Source: an uncultured Verrucomicrobiota bacterium (GTDB lineage Bacteria; Verrucomicrobiota; Verrucomicrobiia; Chthoniobacterales; SZAS-18). From it: a stretch of DNA of 20,248 bases. Location of the stretch: assembly GCA_937873255.1 (NCBI GenBank), contig CALMVM010000560.1, positions 1 through 20,248 on the forward strand, read 5' to 3'. Every line of letters begins with the position of its first letter. The first letter of the stretch is position 1. Positions 14,350 through 20,248 of this stretch are shown here, one piece after another. The notes under the pieces were generated by a model, which was given only the letters and a program-made list of their open reading frames with translations, was not told where the DNA came from and did no database searches. The position numbers were made by a program, and so were the translations under genes.

Positions 14350-15498
14350 TCAGCGGCTGACCCGCGAAAGTCCGAGATTGAAGATGTGTTCGTAGCGTTC
14401 GGCGTATACCTGTGCGCTCAACTCCCGTTCCGCCCGCCGCCTCGCCGCCTCGCCGAGTGCCTGTCGGCGCGACAGATCGGGAACCAGCGCCGCCAGGGCC
14501 GCCGCCATCGACTCCGGGTCGGCCGGCGGCACGTACACCGCCGCCCCCTCGTCCTCCCCGCCGCAGACCTCGCGCATCGGTCCGATGTCCGTGACAATCG
14601 ACGGCAGTCCGCAGGTCAGCGCCTCGGCCAGCGCATTGCCGAAGCCCTCGTGGACGGTGGCCGCGTAGACGAAAACGTCCCAACCCGCGAGCGTCTCGTA
14701 GATCGATCCGACGTTGCCCAGGAAACGCACCGCGTCGGCCAGGCCGAGTTCGGCGGCGAGCGCGGCGAGACGATCCTTCTCCGGCCCGTCCCCGGCGAAT
14801 TCGAGCCGCAGCCCCGGCAGCCGCTCGCGTGCCCGCGCCGCCGCCCGCAACACGGTGGCGTGGTCCTTGATCCGGTCCAGGCGGGCCAGCATCCCCACCG
14901 TGAACGGCGTGTCGGGCGCGAGGGCGCGGGGCCGGTGCCCCCCGCCGCGCAACGGCTGCACCCCGTTGGACACCACCGCGCGGGGGAACCGCCGCAGATA
15001 CCAGCCGTTCTCCAGGCTGCGCGCCACGTATTCCGAACAGCACACGAAGGTCGGCTGGTGGGGGCTCGGCCAGAGGCGTTCGGCGATGAGGAAGCGCCCG
15101 TCCATCAGCCGCGAGGGCCGCAGGTGCGGGTTGCCCGCGTGGGCGAAGACCGGGCCGCGCCAATCGCGCAGGGCGTGCAGCAAAAACGGCATCTCCGGCA
15201 TCCCGTGCCAGAGCATCGCCACCGCCGGGACGGCGGCCAGTTCGCCCACGGCCCCGCGCACCCGCGCGGCCTGCGCCGGACGCGGGAGCGCGAGGATGTC
15301 CAGGTGCCGTACTTCCGCCGCGGCCTGCTGCCAGGGGGCGGTCATCTCGCCCGCCGGTCCGAGCGTCATCACCGCGTGCCGGAATTGCCGGGACCCTTCG
15401 CAGAACAGCAGGCAGTTGCGTTCGCAGCCGCCGCCCTGCGCGCCGAGGAGCAGGTGGAGGATCGTCGGCGAGGGGAGGCCGGCGTCCATCTCAGGCAT
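14350..15498 (-). CDS. Glycosyltransferase family 4 (group 1), first GT of the run
   Basis: A 382-residue GT-B protein from ATG 15498; ATG 15489 (MDAGLPSP) is an alternative start. TILHLLLGAQGGGCERNCL (12-30) is a typical Gly-rich GT4 N-terminus. AMLWHGMPEMPFLL (94-107), HAGNPHLRPSR (120-130), FVCCSEYVARSLE (151-163), TVGMLARLDRIKDHATVLRAA (200-220), LEFAGDGPEKDRL (232-244) and E284-GFGNALA-E292 with ALTCGLPSIVTDIGP after it cover both domains. Its resemblance to the GT4 at 10238-11365 in the GNP, VCCS and EGFG blocks suggests duplication followed by divergence. It follows the methyltransferase-like gene by 18 nt and precedes the next GT4 by 8 nt. Confidence 0.9.
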   Translation of the reverse strand: MPEMDAGLPSPTILHLLLGAQGGGCERNCLLFCEGSRQFRHAVMTLGPAGEMTAPWQQAAAEVRHLDILALPRPAQAARVRGAVGELAAVPAVAMLWHGMPEMPFLLHALRDWRGPVFAHAGNPHLRPSRLMDGRFLIAERLWPSPHQPTFVCCSEYVARSLENGWYLRRFPRAVVSNGVQPLRGGGHRPRALAPDTPFTVGMLARLDRIKDHATVLRAAARARERLPGLRLEFAGDGPEKDRLAALAAELGLADAVRFLGNVGSIYETLAGWDVFVYAATVHEGFGNALAEALTCGLPSIVTDIGPMREVCGGEDEGAAVYVPPADPESMAAALAALVPDLSRRQALGEAARRRAERELSAQVYAERYEHIFNLGLSRVSR

Positions 15499-15516
15499 CG
15501 CGTGGGGGGAGCGCCT

Positions 15517-16410
15517 TCAATGGGTCGGCCGATAAAAGTCGGGATTGCTCAGGCGGCCGAGGCGGTGGTTGCGATCCGCGTTGCGGCCGACGGAGAACCG
15601 CCAGTACGCCCGTGGCGCGAATCGTTGCGCCAGCGCGCGCAATCTCCCCTTCCAACCGGCCGCGCCCGCCGGCCGGGGGCCTTCGGTGGGGTTGGTCTTC
15701 GTCGCCCAGTATTGGGTGTAATCCGCCTGCGCCGGGAAGCTCGTGAAGGGCTGGACCATCCCCACCTTGCGGGCCTGGACGAAAACATGCACGGGCGCAC
15801 GATTCACCAACGTGACCCGCGCGCGGACCTCCACCGGATCGCGCACCTCGTAGAATCGGCTGAACGGATAATCCTCGGCCATGCAGACCCGCTCCACCGC
15901 GAAGCCGTGCTCGGGCTGGAGCAGGCGGAAAAACAATTCCGGGCTGAACTGATAAAACCCGTGCCCGGTGCAGTTGTTGGCCGGCAGGTCGAGCAGCAGC
16001 CGCCCGTCCATGCTGACCATCTGCATGGCATTGATGATCGCGGTGGGGAAATTGAAGACGTGCTCCATCGTGCCGCCGTCCACCACCGCGTCGAAGCGTT
16101 CGTGCCACGCGGCCGGCACGGGCACGTTCATGACGTGGATGTGGGTCGCCCCCTCGTAGTCGGAAAAATCCAGCGAGGAGATTTCCTCCGCGCCAAGCTG
16201 CCGGAAAAACCCCTCGCAAAATTCGTGCTTTTTCGCGTCGAAGAAATCCGGCGGCCCGGCCTGCTGCACGCCGTGATCCTCAAACATACCGCGCAGCATC
16301 GGCGGCGGCACGAACAACCCCAACCGGCCGAGCGTCAAGGTCCGTCGAAAGCTGACGCCCCGCGCCCGCGCGCCGAGCAGAAAACGGCTGTTGTTTACGT
16401 CGATGGCCAA
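15517..16410 (-). CDS. Methyltransferase-like protein of polysaccharide clusters, function unassigned
   Basis: A 297-residue protein. The core block FDAVVDGGTMEHVFNFPTAI (residues 106-125), then INAMQMVSMDGRLLLDLPANN (126-146) and GHGFYQFSPELFFRLL (149-164), resembles a family often annotated as putative class I methyltransferase. The DGGTMEHVFN segment stands where classical enzymes have the acidic 'EHL' strand. The canonical Gly-rich SAM motif is not evident: the expected position reads FRRTLTLGRLGL. Start choice: no ATG fits, and TTG 16410 (MAIDVNNSRFLLGARARGVS) gives a family-like N-terminus. An ATG at 16287 (MFEDHG) would remove it. The gene lies 33 nt downstream of an FkbM gene and 18 nt upstream of a GT4. 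It probably modifies a sugar or precursor, but catalysis is unproven. Confidence 0.72.
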   Translation of the reverse strand: MAIDVNNSRFLLGARARGVSFRRTLTLGRLGLFVPPPMLRGMFEDHGVQQAGPPDFFDAKKHEFCEGFFRQLGAEEISSLDFSDYEGATHIHVMNVPVPAAWHERFDAVVDGGTMEHVFNFPTAIINAMQMVSMDGRLLLDLPANNCTGHGFYQFSPELFFRLLQPEHGFAVERVCMAEDYPFSRFYEVRDPVEVRARVTLVNRAPVHVFVQARKVGMVQPFTSFPAQADYTQYWATKTNPTEGPRPAGAAGWKGRLRALAQRFAPRAYWRFSVGRNADRNHRLGRLSNPDFYRPTH

Positions 16411-16443
16411 GGGTGATCGGGGAGATGGGTTGGGAGGAGACGG

Positions 16444-17310
16444 TCAGTCCGCGCTCAGGGAATAGCGGGAAACATGCTCGGTGCGGCTGCATTTCTCCCA
16501 CCGTGCGAGGTCGCGGTACTGCCTGCGGATGCCCCGGTAGCCCATGTCCGCCAGCGGCCGCAAAAAATCGAGACCCGACCGGCCGCGCCGCCGGAGAAAC
16601 ACCCAGTGCACCTCCAACTGCAATGCGGGCTTGATCTTCTCGATCACCGGGAGCGAATCCATCAAAATCTCGTGTTCGTAGGACTCCACGTCGATCTTGA
16701 TGATGTCCGGTTTCCAGGAAAGTGCGTCGATCACGTCCGAGAGCCGTTTCGTGGGGACTTCCACGGTGCTCTCCATCCGGGCGTAGGCGTCGTGATCCTC
16801 GTGCAAGGGGTTGCACAGCCGCATCCGCAAAGTTCCCGGGGCGTTGGAGATCGCAATCTGCTCGATTTGCCAGTCGGTTTGCGGGCCGGCGTTCAGTTCT
16901 CGCGCCCGCCGGAGGATCGGCAGGATCTGCGGGTCCGGTTCACAGGAAAGCACGTGGCAGGGCACCGATTTGGCGCGCGCGAAGAGGGCGGAGATAAACC
17001 CGGTCTGCGCACCGATGTCGATCAGAGCGGTCCGGTGTCTGGCGAGTTGCAGGAAATCGACCAGCTCGGTCGAGGAACTCGGTTCTTCGAGCCCGTGGTT
17101 GCGCCAGAAAATGTACGCGGTCAGATTTTCGGGAGTATCCACGTACACGTCGGCGTTGACGTGGATGGGCAGTCCGGTCAGTTGTTTTTTCAGCCGGAGG
17201 TGGTCGTTGCGGTCCAGCCGCCAGTACATCGGCCAACGTTTGATGAACCCGGCGAGCCGCCACAGCAGCGGCGGACTGACCTTCCTGGCGAACGCAGTGA
17301 TGTCTGGCAT
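16444..17310 (-). CDS. FkbM family methyltransferase, second of a tandem pair
   Basis: A 288-residue protein from ATG 17310. FkbM-domain signatures are the SAM motif ALIDIGAQTGFISALFA (95-111), CHVLSCEPDPQILPILRRARELN (118-140) and DIIKIDVESYEHEILMDSLP (202-221), where the lysine and acidic residues are hallmark positions. FkbM-type enzymes O-methylate sugars or polyketide groups with SAM in the cytosol. In this locus a sugar hydroxyl of the repeat unit is the likely target. The N-terminal part (TPENLTAYIFWRNHGLEE, 59-76) matches the corresponding segment of the neighbouring FkbM gene (TPDDLIVWCLWDNH), so both probably arose by tandem duplication. It lies 26 nt after that gene and 33 nt before the methyltransferase-like gene. 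The frame is open further upstream to 17511, but those codons overlap the neighbour. Confidence 0.87.
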   Translation of the reverse strand: MPDITAFARKVSPPLLWRLAGFIKRWPMYWRLDRNDHLRLKKQLTGLPIHVNADVYVDTPENLTAYIFWRNHGLEEPSSSTELVDFLQLARHRTALIDIGAQTGFISALFARAKSVPCHVLSCEPDPQILPILRRARELNAGPQTDWQIEQIAISNAPGTLRMRLCNPLHEDHDAYARMESTVEVPTKRLSDVIDALSWKPDIIKIDVESYEHEILMDSLPVIEKIKPALQLEVHWVFLRRRGRSGLDFLRPLADMGYRGIRRQYRDLARWEKCSRTEHVSRYSLSAD

Positions 17311-17336
17311 CGAAAAGATAGGGGAATGACCGATCT

Positions 17337-18209
17337 CTAGCTCAGGCGAAAATGACTGCTGCCGCAACCCTTCGCCTCTTCCATGGCCTTGCCGCGGTCG
17401 TCCGGTCCACCCGGCGGGGCGTAGCCGATGGCGAACAGGGTTTGCAGGACCTCGCAGGGGTCTTTTTGTCGGGCGCGCAGCAGGGCATTGTGCAATTCGA
17501 GGTGGAGGCACGGACGGTGCTTTTCGAGAAAGGGGCGAGCCTGCATCAGCACTTCGTATTCATACGACTCGATGTCCAGCTTGATCAGGTCCGGTGTGAA
17601 TCGATGCCGGGCGCAATAGTCTTCCAGGGTTTCGATTTCCACCGCGAAACGGGTAGGCTCGGCCAGCGCGGGCTCGTTTCCCGAGAAAACATTCCGGCTG
17701 CTCAGGACTTTCCCGCCCAGACTCCCTCCTAATCCCGTGGAGGTGAACTCCGCTTTCCCGGGCGCATCGCTCAAGGCAAGGCGGGAAAGCACCCAATGCT
17801 CGTTGGATTTCTTATACCCGTTGAGGCGGCGGGTTTCCTCCAGCAGGCGAAAACTCTCCAGGTCGGGCTCGATGGAATGCACGACGGCATCGGGGCCAGC
17901 CGCATCGTGGAAGATGGCGGAGAAAAACCCGGCCGACGCGCCTAGGTCCAGCAGCCGCGAGCAACCCCGGGACGCCTGGAGAAATTCCCCGACCTCGTGG
18001 CGGATGTAACCGGCGGTGCAGTGGTTATCCCACAGGCACCACACGATGAGATCGTCCGGGGTGTAAATCCAGTCTCCCGGCCGGTAGAACACGGTGTTCT
18101 GGGGCAGGCCGGCGGCGGTCCGCTGATAACGGTTGCGATTGACGATGAAGTAATCGGACCAATTTTTCGCAAACGTCAGCGCGGCCTTCCATCCGGGGAG
18201 AGTTCTCAT
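17337..18209 (-). CDS. FkbM family methyltransferase, first of a tandem pair
   Basis: A 290-residue protein from ATG 18209 (MRTLPGWKAALTFAKNWSDY). The FkbM fold is shown by SRLLDLGASAGFFSAIF (84-100), VVHSIEPDLESFRLLEETRRLNG (109-131), LALSDAPGKAEF (144-155) and DLIKLDIESYEYEVLMQARP (207-226). It has an insertion of Gly and Ser residues (TGLGGSLGGKVLSSRN, 158-173) where the sister gene reads RMRLCNPLHEDHD. Likely activity is SAM-dependent O-methylation of a sugar residue. The C-terminus (GGPDDRGKAMEEAKG) looks disordered. It is 76 nt from the stop of the upstream flippase gene, far enough for a separate promoter, though none is obvious. Confidence 0.88.
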   Translation of the reverse strand: MRTLPGWKAALTFAKNWSDYFIVNRNRYQRTAAGLPQNTVFYRPGDWIYTPDDLIVWCLWDNHCTAGYIRHEVGEFLQASRGCSRLLDLGASAGFFSAIFHDAAGPDAVVHSIEPDLESFRLLEETRRLNGYKKSNEHWVLSRLALSDAPGKAEFTSTGLGGSLGGKVLSSRNVFSGNEPALAEPTRFAVEIETLEDYCARHRFTPDLIKLDIESYEYEVLMQARPFLEKHRPCLHLELHNALLRARQKDPCEVLQTLFAIGYAPPGGPDDRGKAMEEAKGCGSSHFRLS

Positions 18210-18285
18210 GTGACGAAGATCGATGGCTTGGCATTTCTAGCGAAGCACGGTTCCGGCGTGCAAGCGCGAACCGTTTCCGGAGGCA

Positions 18286-19821
18286 TCATGGCCGCCGGCT
18301 TTTCCTCCAGGCCGAAGCGAAGCCCGCCAGTCGCCTGGCCTCCTCCGGCAGCAAGATCCGTATCATGACAAGATATACGAAGACTATCAGCAATCCGGCG
18401 GCCGTCAGGGACAGGAACGCCGCGTGCGGCAGCGCGGAGGATAATTTCTCGAAGGCATAATACCCGGCACCGGCCGCGCTCCCCCCGATCCCGACGGTCG
18501 CCAGGAGAAACGATGCCGGGGGCCAGACCTGCGTCATCATGAGATGCTTCTTGATCTGGGCCGGGACGATCCAGCCGGAAGTCGCCAGGGTCGCCGCCAG
18601 CACACCGAAGCCCACCCAGGCCGGTCCGACGAAGCGCACCGCCAGGACGCAGGCCCCCAGGCAGAGCGCGCCGTTGAACAGTTCGCCGACGCCCGCCAGC
18701 TTGTGCCTGTTGACCCCACTGAGGGCAAATTGCAGGCTGCCCATCGTGGCGTTGAGCACCCCGACGATTGCCGCGCTGACCAGCAGCACGAAAGAGGTGG
18801 ACAGCTTGCCCTGGGTCCAGAGCCGGATGACCTCGCCCGCCAACGGCAGGAAGCCGGCGAGCAGCAGCGTTTGCAGCAGGATCATGTTGCGCAGCACGGC
18901 CGGGATCGTGGCCTGAATCCAGGCGTAGTCCCGGCGGCCGGCCGCCTCGCCGTAGCCCGATTGCAGCATGGCGTTGAAGTACGGCATCACGTTCAGCGGG
19001 GTGTTCAGGAGGGTGAGCGCGACCGTGAACGGCGGCACGTAACCCGGTCCCGCCTGCGAGCTGATCGCGAACACCGGCGCGGAGCTGACCAGCACGCGGC
19101 CGATCTGCAACCCGAAGCTCTTGGCCCCCGTGCGATACTGCAAGCGGATCTGGTCCCGGTCCCAGAAGGAACCGCGCCGCAGCGTCCACGGATGCTTGAG
19201 CCAGGCGTGCACGGCGCAGGCGAGGAGCGTCAGCAACGGGCCGAGCACCCCGGCCGCCACCACCTGCCCGAGCGTCGCGCCGACCCATGCCGCCCACAGG
19301 CTCGCGCCGACGCCGACGATCCGGCCGATCCCCTGGTAGACCGTGTTGATATGGCTTTCCTGCAAGCCGTAGAAGATGTTGTAGATGGGCGACCCGCCCA
19401 GGGCGACGATCACCTGCAGGCCGATGGCCACCGCGAGGCCGAGCGATTCCGGGTTGGAAGTCGGCAGCGGCAGGAGCGACGAACCGAACCGCAACACCAG
19501 ACACGCCGCCGTCGTGATGGTCGCCACCACCAAGGCCGAGACCCCCGCCAGCGAGAGGCTGTTGCGCACGATGCGCGCGATTTCGTCCCGGTCCTCGCGG
19601 CCGTGCGCCTGGGAGATCAACAGCATCGACGACCAGCGCCGCCCCGCGGCGCGGAAGGCCAGGTAGCCCGCGCACGCCTGCGCGGTGAGCATCAGGCCAT
19701 AGCGTTCGTTGCCGAGCCACTTCAGATACAGCGGGACCGTGACGAACGACAGCGCCATCCCCACCAGGGAAAACCCCTGGACCACGGCGGTGGCCAAGGC
19801 GGCGCGGCGGAGTCGGCTCAT
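18286..19821 (-). CDS. Wzx-like polysaccharide flippase (MOP superfamily)
   Basis: A 511-residue integral membrane protein with about 12-14 hydrophobic segments. The N-terminal helix pattern ALATAVVQGFSLVGMALSFVTVPLYLKWLGNERYGLMLTAQA is typical of MOP-family flippases (helix, V-P-x-Y-L, then G-x-x-x-Y-G). Later helices include SALVVATITTAACLVL, LAVAIGLQVIVAL, VAAGVLGPLLTLLACAV, TIPAVLRNMILLQTLLLAGFLPLAGEVI and LSLTAAGLLIVFVYLVMI. Such proteins move lipid-linked repeat units from the cytoplasmic to the periplasmic leaflet. Together with the Wzy-like gene in the same run, this implies a Wzx/Wzy-dependent pathway. ATG 19821 (MSRLRRAAL) is chosen; GTG 19833 would add four residues. An 78-nt gap separates it from the gene that ends at 19900. 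A teichuronic-acid or other lipid-linked-glycan exporter of the same superfamily cannot be excluded. Confidence 0.85.
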   Translation of the reverse strand: MSRLRRAALATAVVQGFSLVGMALSFVTVPLYLKWLGNERYGLMLTAQACAGYLAFRAAGRRWSSMLLISQAHGREDRDEIARIVRNSLSLAGVSALVVATITTAACLVLRFGSSLLPLPTSNPESLGLAVAIGLQVIVALGGSPIYNIFYGLQESHINTVYQGIGRIVGVGASLWAAWVGATLGQVVAAGVLGPLLTLLACAVHAWLKHPWTLRRGSFWDRDQIRLQYRTGAKSFGLQIGRVLVSSAPVFAISSQAGPGYVPPFTVALTLLNTPLNVMPYFNAMLQSGYGEAAGRRDYAWIQATIPAVLRNMILLQTLLLAGFLPLAGEVIRLWTQGKLSTSFVLLVSAAIVGVLNATMGSLQFALSGVNRHKLAGVGELFNGALCLGACVLAVRFVGPAWVGFGVLAATLATSGWIVPAQIKKHLMMTQVWPPASFLLATVGIGGSAAGAGYYAFEKLSSALPHAAFLSLTAAGLLIVFVYLVMIRILLPEEARRLAGFASAWRKSRRP

Positions 19822-19899
19822 GTTGCGGCGCACTATGGCCGAACCTGCCCGGGGCGCAAGGTCCGCGCCGCCCGCTGCCGCCCCGTGCCACCGCGTTTC

Positions 19900-20248
19900 C
19901 TAACGGGGTGCCGGCAAACGTTCCTTGACCTGGAAATCCTGCAGGAGCGGCGTCAGGTGCAGCCGTTCGTAGACCGCCGGCCAGGGGTTGCCCTCCACCC
20001 GGCTCATGCACAGCCAGACGCTCCGTGGGAAGAGGAATCGCAGGGCACGGAATTGTTCGGGCGAATCCCACGCCAGCGTGTCGCCGCTCTTGTATTCGCA
20101 GTAGCGGTCCGCGTAGGGCAGCGTGGCGTCGGTGCAATACTCGGTGTAGATCGGCACGTCCGGGCCGACGGTCTTGCGGATCGCGGGCAGCAGGCGCACC
20201 GAGGCCCAGTCCGCGCCGAACGTATCCAAATAATAGGCATCGACGCCC
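19900..20248 (-). CDS. C-terminal part of a probable barrel-fold, glycosidase-like protein (partial)
   Basis: An open frame enters from the right edge and ends at TAG 19900-19902, giving 115 residues. It begins GVDAYYLDTFGADWASVRLL, a strand ending in an Asp followed by a helix, then VGPDVPIYTEYCTDATLPY and YCEYKSGDTLAW. This alternation of beta strands ending in acidic residues (YLDTFGAD, IYTEY) is what the C-terminal half of a TIM-barrel glycoside hydrolase looks like, where Asp and Glu at strand ends are catalytic. The family cannot be named from the fragment. It is co-directional with the flippase gene, 78 nt upstream of it, and could be the preceding gene of the same run. Confidence 0.5.
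   Translation of the reverse strand, partial: GVDAYYLDTFGADWASVRLLPAIRKTVGPDVPIYTEYCTDATLPYADRYCEYKSGDTLAWDSPEQFRALRFLFPRSVWLCMSRVEGNPWPAVYERLHLTPLLQDFQVKERLPAPR

Noticed and set aside
13106..14395. + strand frame of 429 codons opposite a GT4 gene
   Set aside because: Antisense shadow. The - strand frame contains all GT4 motifs at the expected spacing.
14386..16416. Very long + strand open frame (676 codons) opposite two or three - strand genes
   Set aside because: Arg/Pro/Gly/His-rich translation without domains. It is a GC-rich antisense shadow of recognisable glycosyltransferase and methyltransferase-like genes on the other strand.
18206..20137. - strand frame of 643 codons overlapping the flippase
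   Set aside because: Different frame of the same strand as the flippase, which has proper transmembrane segments. The alternative translation is Gly/Arg/Ala-rich and lacks membrane segments.
1..20248. tRNA/rRNA genes, CRISPR arrays, insertion sequences
   Set aside because: No cloverleaf-like sequence, no regularly spaced repeats and no transposase or terminal inverted repeats were recognised by eye, including around the deletion junctions.

Overview
The window is a GC-rich bacterial chromosomal segment, dominated by a surface or exopolysaccharide (O-antigen-like) biosynthesis locus. The taxon cannot be fixed from the sequence. The GC content, the style of the secreted alpha-amylase remnant and the mix of glycosyltransferases and FkbM-type methyltransferases would suit Verrucomicrobiota (Opitutae-like), but this is a weak inference. 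Few genes have a clear Shine-Dalgarno sequence, and several appear to start with GTG or TTG.

Left edge (1-2.5 kb, + strand): the 3' end of an unidentified gene, then a tightly spaced NAD-kinase-like gene. After these comes a stretch of gene wreckage. It holds the first 15-20 codons of a zinc-ribbon-like protein joined to the C-terminal third of a type I pullulanase, then a secreted GH13 alpha-amylase remnant. The amylase carries a frameshift in its signal-peptide region, a nonsense codon, an apparent internal deletion and a lost 3' end.

Polysaccharide locus (2.5-19.8 kb, almost all - strand). In transcription order from the right it reads: Wzx-like flippase; two tandem FkbM methyltransferases; a methyltransferase-like protein; three GT4-type glycosyltransferases; a broken methyltransferase; another GT4; a Wzy-like polymerase; two more GT4; another broken methyltransferase; a WaaE-like GT2. 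A CDP-paratose-2-epimerase-like SDR gene follows on the + strand, inverted relative to the rest. Last come a DPM1-like GT2 and a frameshifted methyltransferase on the - strand. The genes fit a Wzx/Wzy pathway: glycosyltransferases assemble a lipid-linked repeat unit, methyltransferases decorate it, the flippase moves it across the inner membrane and Wzy polymerises it. No initiating phosphoglycosyltransferase and no Wza/Wzb/Wzc export genes lie in the window.

Right edge (19.9-20.25 kb): the C-terminal part of a probable (beta/alpha)-barrel, glycosidase-like protein running off the window.

The most notable feature is not a new system but a pattern of damage. Two glycoside hydrolases and three small SAM methyltransferases are broken, at least four of the genes by apparent deletions that join their beginning to their end or to another gene, while all eight glycosyltransferases, the flippase and the polymerase look intact. 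Real locus decay and assembly error both remain possible.
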